Source: Planctomycetota bacterium
GTDB taxonomy: Bacteria; Planctomycetota; Planctomycetia; Pirellulales; Pirellulaceae
Direction: 5' to 3'
DNA length: 44,915 nt
Assembly: GCA_029979005.1 (NCBI GenBank)
Contig: JAPOIJ010000018.1
Span: forward strand, 1-44,915
The translations under genes were made by a program, and so were the position numbers. Shown here piece after piece: positions 27,544 to 35,027 of the stretch. A model generated the notes under the pieces. It ran no database searches. It saw only the letters and a program-made list of their open reading frames with translations, and was not told where the DNA came from. Each line of letters starts with the position of its first letter. The stretch's first letter is position 1.

Positions 27544-28214
27544 TGGATAACCAGTCATCTTTGCTGGTGGTCAATGAACTTGAGCACGTGTTTTCGAATC
27601 GCGGCCAAAATGTTCATGTATTCGAAAAGTGCAGTTTTGAGGTTGCCCCTTCTCAGTTTGTGGCCGTTCAAGGATCGAGTGGAAGTGGGAAAACCACATT
27701 GCTGCTCGCTTGTGGAGGGATGCTCGCCCCGAGTTCAGGCGAGATTCATTTTCAGGGGAATAATTTATTTAAGCTGCCATTGGCTCGCCGAACCAAGATA
27801 AGATCTGCTTCGATCGGCTATTTATTCCAGACGCTGGAACTTGTTCCGTATTTAGATTTGACAGCCAACGTAAAGGTCGGAACCGGGGTCAGCAGCTTCG
27901 TCGCCAATCAGTGGCTTGATCGACTGGGCTTAGGGGATCGCAGTCGCAGTTACCCGGGAGAATTGAGCCATGGTCAGCGTCAACGAGTTGCTTTGGCAAG
28001 GGCGATCGCGCATGAACCGGCATTGGTAATCGCGGATGAGCCCACAGGAAATTTAGACAGTCGCAATTCGGAAATGGTCTTTGGTGTTTTAAAGGAATAC
28101 GCGCAGGATGGCGGTGCCGTTCTTATGGCGACTCACGAGCCACAGCCTGCCACCTTTGCTGATTTTGTGATTGATATTGAAAATCTTGATTTATTGAAAG
28201 CGAGAAATCGTTGA
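27543..28214 (+). CDS. LolD/MacB-type ABC transporter ATPase
   Basis: 223 residues, the normal length of a LolD-like subunit. Visible motifs are Walker A GSSGSGKT (44-51), a Q-loop in YLFQTLELVP, the signature LSHGQRQRVALARA (Gly to His at the third position of LSGGQ), Walker B LVIADEPT, and the H-loop His in MATHEP. It should energise the FtsX-type permease encoded just upstream, with which it overlaps by one base. The next gene's TTG start overlaps its stop (TTGA), so all three are likely translationally coupled. Confidence 0.92.
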   Translation: MDNQSSLLVVNELEHVFSNRGQNVHVFEKCSFEVAPSQFVAVQGSSGSGKTTLLLACGGMLAPSSGEIHFQGNNLFKLPLARRTKIRSASIGYLFQTLELVPYLDLTANVKVGTGVSSFVANQWLDRLGLGDRSRSYPGELSHGQRQRVALARAIAHEPALVIADEPTGNLDSRNSEMVFGVLKEYAQDGGAVLMATHEPQPATFADFVIDIENLDLLKARNR

Positions 28215-29869
28215 AAATTTCATCTTCGAGATTGAGGGAAATGAAATTAGCGAACCGGTGGGGGAAGGTTTCAGGGGTGCTGATCGCATTCATTTCCTCC
28301 GGCCTATTGATACTGATCTTGCTGATGTTTGCCATTCAACTGCGGCCGGATGCGTTGTTTGAGGCAAGTCGTCAAACGGTTCGAATCTACTGCGCAGCCG
28401 GAATTGCAAAACCGGTAGAGGACATCGTGAATGCGTACAACGCACAATACGGAACGGATGTAGAAATCGTCCGCACGGGTGGATCAGGGGAGCTTGCCGG
28501 CCAAGTTACAACCGAGTATGAGACAGAGTTGTCGGGCGGTGCGGATATCTATATTACTGCCGACGACCGACTCTTGGACAAAGCCTACAACTCCGGGGTG
28601 ATTGCCGAACGCTTTCCGGTGGCCGAGCAGCGTCCCGTAATTGCGGTTCCCGTTTCAAGTGAGCTTCCACTCGGTGGTTTAAGTGAGATGTTGTCGAACG
28701 AGGAAGTGAAGTTTGGGATTGCTTCTGAGCGAGCAGCAGTTGGAAAATTGGTTCGAAAGGTAGCTTCCGATTTGCAGCTTCTCGATCAGCTGGAGCAACG
28801 CAAAGCCACTGACGCTGAAAACGTGATGACGCTTGCTCAGGCGTTGGTGGCTGGGAGTCTCGACGCCGCGGTTATTTGGGATACGACTGTAAATCAGTTG
28901 AATCAAGTCGGATCTGAGCCGGTTTTGAAAATCGCTGCCTTGGTTGATGCAAGCGACCAAACGAAAAGTGAAATTGCACTAGGAGTTGTGTCGACGACTC
29001 CATCCCCAACAGCCAGTTTGCAATTCGCGCGGTTTCTAACTGCCAATCAAACTGGGCGACCTGCCTTTGAGAATTATGGATTTTCGTTCTTGCCTGGCGA
29101 TGATTGGGAGCAGGTTCCAGAAATTCATCTTTATTGTGGTTCGATGTTTACGCCGGTGATTGAAACTGCGATTCGAGAATTTGCGACTCGAGAGGGCATT
29201 AATCTTTATCCCCGCTGGGAAGGGTGTGGGAAACTAGTCGCCGCCATGCAAAGCATTCAAGATGAGAATCTCTTTCCGGATGCCTATCTTGCCTGTGATG
29301 AGTCATTTTTAGTTCAGGTTCAGGAATTTTTTTATGATCCCATTGAGTTTAGTCAAAACGAAATTGTTTTGGCGGTAGCTAAGTCGGCACCGTCAACTGT
29401 CCAGAGTCCTCTGGCGTTAGCGAATTCAGATTTGCGAGTTGGTATCTGTGATCCGGAGTTTTCCGCACTTGGCTTTCTTACTCGTGAGATTCTCAGTCGC
29501 AATTGGGAAGCGACTGCTAAACAGGCTGATGGTTCGCGCGGCGAAGAAAATTTGTATCAAGTAATCGAGCGTCAAGCGGTCGTTAAAGCGGACGTGGGAC
29601 CGACGTTGATTAGTCAATTGGTGGCGGGAGGGCTCGATGCTGCTTTTGTTTATCGATCGAATTTAGCTTCAGATCCAAAAACTCTTCAGGCAGTAAACGT
29701 GTATCCAATCGCCGGTGACCAGACTGCCGGAATTGCGACTCAGCCGTGGGCGATTTCTAAGTCGAGTCGCAACCCTGCCTTGATGCAAAGGCTTTATGAA
29801 TGGCTCGATCGTGCCGAGATAAAATCAAACTTAAAGGAAAACGGTTTCCTGGAACGTGCATTGGACTGA
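28211..29869 (+). CDS. Membrane-anchored tandem substrate-binding protein, molybdate/tungstate type
   Basis: 552 residues from TTG 28211; ATG 28241 is an alternative, preceded closely by GAGGG. An N-terminal transmembrane segment (VLIAFISSGLLILILLMFAI) anchors it. Two ModA-like periplasmic-binding modules follow. Module 1 (~57-300) opens with RIYCAAGIAKPVEDI and has GGSGELAGQV. Module 2 (~310-552) opens with HLYCGSMFTPVIE and has GCGKLVAAM. Both keep the order of ModA landmarks (strand, SGxL loop, ADIYIT/DAYLAC strand, late LDAAVIW/LDAAFVY strand). It probably delivers an oxyanion to the ModB/ModC-like pair downstream. Two modules in one chain is uncommon and implies an internal duplication. 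Confidence 0.85.
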   Translation: MKISSSRLREMKLANRWGKVSGVLIAFISSGLLILILLMFAIQLRPDALFEASRQTVRIYCAAGIAKPVEDIVNAYNAQYGTDVEIVRTGGSGELAGQVTTEYETELSGGADIYITADDRLLDKAYNSGVIAERFPVAEQRPVIAVPVSSELPLGGLSEMLSNEEVKFGIASERAAVGKLVRKVASDLQLLDQLEQRKATDAENVMTLAQALVAGSLDAAVIWDTTVNQLNQVGSEPVLKIAALVDASDQTKSEIALGVVSTTPSPTASLQFARFLTANQTGRPAFENYGFSFLPGDDWEQVPEIHLYCGSMFTPVIETAIREFATREGINLYPRWEGCGKLVAAMQSIQDENLFPDAYLACDESFLVQVQEFFYDPIEFSQNEIVLAVAKSAPSTVQSPLALANSDLRVGICDPEFSALGFLTREILSRNWEATAKQADGSRGEENLYQVIERQAVVKADVGPTLISQLVAGGLDAAFVYRSNLASDPKTLQAVNVYPIAGDQTAGIATQPWAISKSSRNPALMQRLYEWLDRAEIKSNLKENGFLERALD

Positions 29870-30066
29870 GTGCTTTCCGTTGCCGAGATCTCTCATGAAG
29901 CTTGTTTTTACGACAGATCTTAATTGACCAAAGGTGATAATTCGGTGAAACTGGTAGAAGTGGTTTGTTGAATGTGTTTTAGCAGTAATGTTTTGATGGT
30001 AGTGGTCTTCGATCGCTCCGTTCGGTTTTCATTGCTCAACGTCATTTTTGGTGCACTTGAAATCCG

Positions 30067-31002
30067 ATGTCAGACAATAACCCAAAATCGATTCGTCAGA
30101 CGCGAACTCAAAGGAATAGTTTGTTCTGGACGACGATGTCGGTTTTTGGAGTTTTCTACCTCGCCCTGATTATTGCTATGCTTGTGGCCGACTTTCAGTT
30201 TGCCAATTGGTCTGATATGTCGAGCTTACTTTCAGATGCGCGTGTGCGATTTTCAATTTGGCTCAGTTTAATTTCTTGCACGATTGCTGCGATCCTATCC
30301 TTGTGGGTAGCGATTCCAACGGGCTTCTTACTGGCGAGATTAGGTTCGGAGTCAATGACGCAGCGGTTAGGGCAGCAGTCTCCCGTTAGGCGTCGTTTAT
30401 TCAATTGGGCTCGCTATTCCATCGATACACTTTTGGATATTCCAATCGTTTTACCTCCCTTGGTAGTTGGGATTAGCTTGCTAGTTTTATTTCAATCTCC
30501 ATTGGGACGGTGGCTTGATCAACGAACCGGCGAGCTGTTTGCATCGCTTGGCTATGCTGGAATTCGAGGGATTACTTATGAGATTCCCGCAGTCATTTTG
30601 GCGCAGTTCACCGTTGCGGCAGCGTTTGCAGTTCGAACGATGCGTAATACATTTGAGCAAATCGACGACCGGCCGGAGCGGGTGGCCATCACCCTTGGCG
30701 CCAGTCACTACCAGGCTTTTTCGATGGTCGCGTTGCCGCAGGCATGGCGCGGCGTCGTGGCGGCATTTACGCTGGCTTGGGCGCGTTCGTTAGGCGAGTT
30801 TGGCCCGATATTGATTTTCGCTGGCACAGCGAGAATGAAGACCGAAGTGCTTTCGACAACGGTGTACTTAAATTTTCAATTTGGAAATCTGAGAGGTGCC
30901 GTTTCGGCATCACTGATTCTCGTCACATTAGCGATTGTTGTTCTTATTTTAACGCGGTTAATTACTCTTGGCGGGAGTTCAAAAAAAGGAGTAATCGTAT
31001 GA
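30067..31002 (+). CDS. ModB/WtpB-like ABC importer permease
   Basis: 311 residues with about six transmembrane helices. The coupling EAA-type loop lies near ITLGASHYQAFSMVALP, and the following AWARSLGEFGPILIFAG is a strong hallmark of molybdate, tungstate and sulfate permeases. It should form the membrane channel with the ModC-like ATPase. A 197-bp gap separates it from the binding-protein gene, so an internal promoter is possible. Its stop overlaps the next start by ATGA. Molybdate versus tungstate cannot be told from sequence alone. Confidence 0.92.
   Translation: MSDNNPKSIRQTRTQRNSLFWTTMSVFGVFYLALIIAMLVADFQFANWSDMSSLLSDARVRFSIWLSLISCTIAAILSLWVAIPTGFLLARLGSESMTQRLGQQSPVRRRLFNWARYSIDTLLDIPIVLPPLVVGISLLVLFQSPLGRWLDQRTGELFASLGYAGIRGITYEIPAVILAQFTVAAAFAVRTMRNTFEQIDDRPERVAITLGASHYQAFSMVALPQAWRGVVAAFTLAWARSLGEFGPILIFAGTARMKTEVLSTTVYLNFQFGNLRGAVSASLILVTLAIVVLILTRLITLGGSSKKGVIV
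30986..30991 (+). promoter_or_regulatory. Ribosome-binding site fixing the ModC-like start
   Basis: AAGGAG lies inside the end of the ModB-like gene, 7 nt before the ATG at 30999. The reading frame extends upstream to 30744, but that part overlaps ModB coding sequence and is not a plausible start. Confidence 0.8.
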
Positions 31003-31670
31003 TCTCAGTTCAGCAATTACTTCTCCGCCAAGGTGATTTCGAGTTGAGTCAAGTCAGTTTTGAAATCCCTCTTCATGCTTATGCGATTTTAATGGGCGCG
31101 ACGGGCAGTGGTAAGACAACATTGCTGGAGTCAATTTGTGGCCTGAGGAGGATTTCAGGCGGAAAAATTTTTCTCGATGGCGATGAGATTACACGAACCC
31201 CTCCGGCGCAGCGGCAAATTGGTTACGTGCCGCAGGATTCTTCTTTATTTCCGACAATGAAAGTGCATCGACAAATTGCCTTTGGAATGGAAGTCCGTGG
31301 GTTCAGCCAAGCTGAACGAAGTCAGCGAGTCGAAGAACTTGCTTCGAGCCTAGATATTACTGAAATTCTGGATCGTTACCCACGTGGACTTTCAGGTGGT
31401 GAGAAACAGAGAGTTGCACTTGCTCGTGCCTTATCGTTTCGGCCCCGGTTGCTGTGTCTCGATGAACCACTGAGTGCATTAGATGGTGAGACTCGAAGTA
31501 ATTTGACGAAGCTATTGAAAAAAATTCAGCAATCAGAATCGGTTACTGTCCTGCACATCACACATAATGTCGAAGAGGGAGTGGAGCTGGGAACCGTCCA
31601 TTTTCGATTAGAAAAAGGTGAGGTGCGGGCGGTTGCTTGTAAGGATTCAGGTGATAAGAATACAGCGTGA
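30999..31670 (+). CDS. ModC-like ABC importer ATPase without TOBE domain
   Basis: 223 residues from ATG 30999, chosen because of the ribosome-binding site and the ATGA overlap with the permease gene. Walker A GATGSGKT (33-40), signature LSGGEKQRVALARA (near 131), Walker B LLCLDEP (near 152-158) and the switch His in HITHNVEE are intact. It ends right after the nucleotide-binding domain, so the C-terminal TOBE domain that binds oxyanions in classical ModC is absent. The short form is seen in some Wtp/Tup-type systems, so substrate feedback through TOBE is not expected. Confidence 0.92.
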   Translation: MISVQQLLLRQGDFELSQVSFEIPLHAYAILMGATGSGKTTLLESICGLRRISGGKIFLDGDEITRTPPAQRQIGYVPQDSSLFPTMKVHRQIAFGMEVRGFSQAERSQRVEELASSLDITEILDRYPRGLSGGEKQRVALARALSFRPRLLCLDEPLSALDGETRSNLTKLLKKIQQSESVTVLHITHNVEEGVELGTVHFRLEKGEVRAVACKDSGDKNTA

Positions 31671-31722
31671 ACTTCTAGGAAAGACACGCACCTCGAGAGC
31701 AGTTGCATCCCCCACTGGTTAA

Positions 31723-32493
31723 ATGATGGAAAACGAAATTCCGAAAAGTCCCGCGGCACCACTGACTGAGGTTGAGCGGGCAACCTATCAATGGCAAATT
31801 TGGACGGATGGCTTTGGTGAAGAAGGTCAGCGCCGATTGAAGAACAGCACTGTTTTGATTTCACGTTGTGGCGGCCTAGGTAGTGTGGTCGCGTATGAAT
31901 TGGCGGCGGCAGGGGTAGGAAGGCTGATTATCGCTCATGCAGGTAATGTGAAGCATTCCGATTTAAATCGTCAATTACTAATGACTTATGACTGGCTTGG
32001 TAAGCCACGGATTGAGACGATCGAGCGTCGACTGAAGGAGTTGAACCCTCGGCTTGAAATTGTTCCATTGGCTGCGAACCTAGATGATGAGCTGGCGGAA
32101 AAATGGGTACCAGAAGCGGATTTGTGTGTTGGTGCTGCGCCCATGTTTCAAGAACGATTCGCAATGAATGATGCTTGCGTTCGCCATGTAAAACCGCATG
32201 TAAATTGTGCGATGTATGACACCTCCGCGACCATCACTACGTTTCCGGCCGGGGGAAAGCCATGCTTGCGATGTTTGACGCCTGAGGTTCCGGAGCACTG
32301 GAAACGGGAATTCCCGGTATTCGGGGCGACTTCCGGTACGGTCGCGTGTATGGGGGCCTTGGAAGCCATCAAAGTGTTGGCCGGTTTTGGTGAGACGCTA
32401 GAAAAACGTGTGCTTCATTTTGACTTGCGACAAATGGCATTTCACGAGGTTACCCTCAACCCTCGCGAAGACTGCAAAATTTGCGGGAAATAG
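31723..32493 (+). CDS. MoeB/ThiF/HesA-family E1-like protein with degenerate active site
   Basis: 256 residues. The fold is clear along its length, from the N-terminal helix through AGVGRL, SDLNRQLL, ALEAIKVLAGFGE to the zinc cysteines C181/C184 (CLRC) and C251/C254 (CKIC). Canonical members adenylate the C-terminus of MoaD/ThiS. Aligned by eye to E. coli MoeB, key residues differ. The arginine of RYNRQI is Trp24, the first Gly of GxGGLG is Arg48, the acidic pair in LLDFD is His72/Gly74, and the catalytic Asp of DCTDN is Pro140. Arg83 and Lys94 are kept. Adenylation is therefore doubtful, and a scaffold or carrier role is more likely. It lies 52 bp after the ModC-like gene. Confidence 0.88.
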   Translation: MMENEIPKSPAAPLTEVERATYQWQIWTDGFGEEGQRRLKNSTVLISRCGGLGSVVAYELAAAGVGRLIIAHAGNVKHSDLNRQLLMTYDWLGKPRIETIERRLKELNPRLEIVPLAANLDDELAEKWVPEADLCVGAAPMFQERFAMNDACVRHVKPHVNCAMYDTSATITTFPAGGKPCLRCLTPEVPEHWKREFPVFGATSGTVACMGALEAIKVLAGFGETLEKRVLHFDLRQMAFHEVTLNPREDCKICGK

Positions 32494-32605
32494 TAATTGC
32501 AGCATCGGTCGCGTGCGAGTTGTTTGCCAATTTGACTATTCTTCTTTGGCGAAGATTGACTCGAAGAAAATCCAAGCAACAATCAAATTGAGTATTAAAG
32601 AATTT

Positions 32606-33307
32606 ATGGGTTTTAGTATGTCAAAATATTGCACTTTGTTGTTTATCGTCAGCCTTTGCGTTGGTTGCTTTCCAACTAAAAAAGAAGAAGTGGTTGAGCC
32701 GGTGACGCTTCCTACGGTGAATTGGGAAGAGGGTAAGACTTCCGTTGAAAACGCAGCAACCGAAGGGGAGTATCGGGTTAAGTTTGAAACCACTGCGGGC
32801 GATTTTGTCCTCTTGGTTCATCGAGATTGGGCACCGCTTGGAGCAGAACGCTTACACGCGTTGGTAGAAAGTAAGTTTTACGACGGTGTTGCTTTTCATC
32901 AGGTGAATCCCGGTATGATTCAATTTGGAATTAGCGGTGATCCCAAAGCGACCACATATTGGGACAAGCCAATTGTTGATGAGCCGGCGAAAGAGAGTAA
33001 TTATGCTGCGGTGGTGTCATTCGCAAAAAAAGGTGAGAACTCGAGAAGGACGCAACTTTGTCTGAGTCTCGTCCAAAATTCCTATATGGACGGAGAAGGT
33101 TATTCTCCTCTGGCTGAAGTTGAAAGCGGTTGGGAAGTTGTCAAAAGTATTAATTCAGAGTACGGAATTAATGCGAGTGAAGAAAAAATCAAGCAGCAAG
33201 GGAACGAGTATATATTTAAAAATTTCCCTAATATGGATTACATCATCCAAGCAACCATCGTTGCAAATGAACCCGACTCTGATGAAGAGGCCGGTACACA
33301 AAAATAG
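32606..33307 (+). CDS. Cyclophilin-type peptidyl-prolyl isomerase lipoprotein
   Basis: 233 residues from ATG 32606; ATG 32618 is also possible. The N-terminus LLFIVSLCVGC is a lipoprotein signal, so the protein is lipid-anchored. The cyclophilin domain spans roughly residues 45-220, with FETTAGDFVLLVHRDWAPLG and FYDGVAFHQVNPGMIQFG. The catalytic Arg of the usual FHRV is Gln here, and the usual SQFFI is TQLCLSL, so isomerase activity may be low. The last gene of the operon, it ends inside a terminator stem. The reading frame extends upstream to 32408, but that part overlaps the E1-like gene. Confidence 0.82.
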   Translation: MGFSMSKYCTLLFIVSLCVGCFPTKKEEVVEPVTLPTVNWEEGKTSVENAATEGEYRVKFETTAGDFVLLVHRDWAPLGAERLHALVESKFYDGVAFHQVNPGMIQFGISGDPKATTYWDKPIVDEPAKESNYAAVVSFAKKGENSRRTQLCLSLVQNSYMDGEGYSPLAEVESGWEVVKSINSEYGINASEEKIKQQGNEYIFKNFPNMDYIIQATIVANEPDSDEEAGTQK

Positions 33308-33334
33308 CCGCCATTGAAGGCGGCTATTTGTTTT
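33302..33334. terminator. Bidirectional intrinsic terminator
   Basis: A perfect 11-bp stem (33302-33312 with 33319-33329) closes a 6-nt ATTGAA loop and is followed by GTTTT on the plus strand. On the minus strand the stem runs out into a five-T stretch. It lies between the convergent cyclophilin and sulfatase genes and should terminate both; the TAG stop of the cyclophilin gene is inside the stem. Confidence 0.9.
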
Positions 33335-33373
33335 CCGTACTGCTTGTCCGGAGAGGCAGGTAACTAAACTTAT

Positions 33374-34930
33374 TTACCGACTTCGGCCGTCTGCAATAAT
33401 TTGGTTGAGTTTCGCCTTCATCTTTTTGGCAACTTCCGGATTTTCTTTTAAAACGTTTTCTTTTTCTCCAGGATCTTTTGCAAGGTTAAAGAGCTGGAAT
33501 TCGTCAACGGTCGTATTGGCTAACTTCGCCTCGACGACGACATTTCTCGCTCGTTTTTTGCCGTGCCGCTGAAGTTTCCAGTCTCCCATTCTGAGACCGT
33601 AAGAACCGGTTGTTCCGTTGTCTTGCTGGACGAGATGGTCACGACCGGATGCTCCCGGTTTTCCCAAAAGGGCATCAATGACGTTATGGCTGTCAACGCA
33701 ATCTTTATCGTCGACTTTCTGACCGGCTAAAGCAGCGAGGCTGCTTGGAAGGTCAATGGTACATACCATTTCATCGCTGACCCCCGGTTTAATACGCGTG
33801 GGCCAGCGTGTAATAAACGGGGTACGGGTGCCTCCTTCATAGATGCTGTACTTTCCTCCGGTAAAAGGACCACCGGCGCGGTGTTTGCCAATTTTCTCAA
33901 TCGCTCCGTCTACATATCCATCATCCAATACTGGTCCATTGTCAGAACAGAATACGACGAGTGTTTTATCGGTAAGTTTCAGCCGATCAAGCGTCTTCAT
34001 GATTTCACCAACGCACCAATCGAGCTGGATAATCGCATCTCCCCGAAATCCAAGATCCGTTTTTCCTTGAAATCTCTCATGTGGAATTCGTGGAACATGA
34101 ATATCGTGTGAGGAAAAGAAAAGAAAGAAGGGATTATCTTTGTTGGCCTCCATGAATTCATTGGACTTTTCAACCCATTTGTCGGCGAGATCTTCATCTC
34201 GAAAACGAGCGGCGTGTCCGCCTGTATAAAAGCCAATTCGGCTAATGCCGTTATGAATGGTGGAATTATGGCCGTGTGACCAATCCATTTTTAATGAGCT
34301 TCGATGAGTGATTCCCGTTGGATGGTCTTCACTTGGTTTTTTCTTTCCGACCCAAAGTGGATCTTTGGGGTCAAGATTGAGTACACGATGGTCCTCTACG
34401 TAAACCTGCGGAACACGATCATTCGTGGTTGGAAGTAAAAAGCAGTGATCGAATCCAATTTCGAGCGGGCCTGGGTTTAGCTCACCGTTCCAATCCGGAC
34501 CGCCAGGATCTGATTTCGTGGCTTCTTTTCCCAATCCCAAATGCCACTTGCCGATAACCGCAGTTTCATAGCCTGCTTTTTGCAAAAGAGACGCTACGGT
34601 TACGACGCCAGGTTTAATGATAGCCGGGGCACTCGGTGGCGCAATTCCAGTCCGTTTCGCGCGGAACGCATAATTGCCGGTCAGCATTGAGTAACGCGTA
34701 GGCGTACAAGTCGAAGCCGAGCAATAGCCGCTGGTAAATCGCTGACCTTCAGCAGCAAGGCGGTCAATATTAGGAGTTTCTAGTTCAGTGGCGCCATAGC
34801 AGGAGACATCACCGTATCCCAGGTCATCCGCCATGATCACAATCACGTTCGGTTTGTCTTGGGCGAAGAGTGTCGAAGCCAGCAGAGTGAGGCAGGAAAA
34901 TAAAAAACAGCGAAGGTGGTGTTGAGGCAT
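33374..34930 (-). CDS. Sulfatase, formylglycine type (CTPTR)
   Basis: 518 residues, signal peptide ending near LASTLFAQD. The fold starts at NVIVIMADDLGYGDVS with the metal-binding Asp pair. The active-site motif is CTPTR with Cys75; Thr replaces the more common Ser, a variant often seen in planctomycete sulfatases. GKWHLGLG and FCSDNGPV follow. It should act on an extracellular or periplasmic sulfate ester and needs formylglycine maturation. It is a different subfamily from the sulfatase at 16009, as the motif and the mid-region differ. It converges on the Mod-type operon at the shared terminator, and there is no co-directional partner within 97 bp upstream that clearly shares its job. Confidence 0.93.
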   Translation of the reverse strand: MPQHHLRCFLFSCLTLLASTLFAQDKPNVIVIMADDLGYGDVSCYGATELETPNIDRLAAEGQRFTSGYCSASTCTPTRYSMLTGNYAFRAKRTGIAPPSAPAIIKPGVVTVASLLQKAGYETAVIGKWHLGLGKEATKSDPGGPDWNGELNPGPLEIGFDHCFLLPTTNDRVPQVYVEDHRVLNLDPKDPLWVGKKKPSEDHPTGITHRSSLKMDWSHGHNSTIHNGISRIGFYTGGHAARFRDEDLADKWVEKSNEFMEANKDNPFFLFFSSHDIHVPRIPHERFQGKTDLGFRGDAIIQLDWCVGEIMKTLDRLKLTDKTLVVFCSDNGPVLDDGYVDGAIEKIGKHRAGGPFTGGKYSIYEGGTRTPFITRWPTRIKPGVSDEMVCTIDLPSSLAALAGQKVDDKDCVDSHNVIDALLGKPGASGRDHLVQQDNGTTGSYGLRMGDWKLQRHGKKRARNVVVEAKLANTTVDEFQLFNLAKDPGEKENVLKENPEVAKKMKAKLNQIIADGRSR

Positions 34931-35027
34931 GTCTTGGCGTCCGTTAATCGAGAAGTCTTAAACTCGTAACCTTAAGTTTATCCAATTTAAGGTGCCTTGA
35001 GGGGGACGGGATTGAAAAAAAACTAAT

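Noticed and set aside
28376-28390. tRNA T-arm-like GGTTCGAATC
   Set aside because: It is inside the binding-protein gene and no acceptor or anticodon arms surround it.
30744-30998. N-terminal extension of the ModC-like protein
   Set aside because: It lies within the ModB coding region in another frame, and the real start at 30999 has AAGGAG and an ATGA overlap.
32408-32605. N-terminal extension of the cyclophilin protein
   Set aside because: It overlaps the end of the E1-like gene and would hide the lipoprotein signal peptide that begins at 32606.
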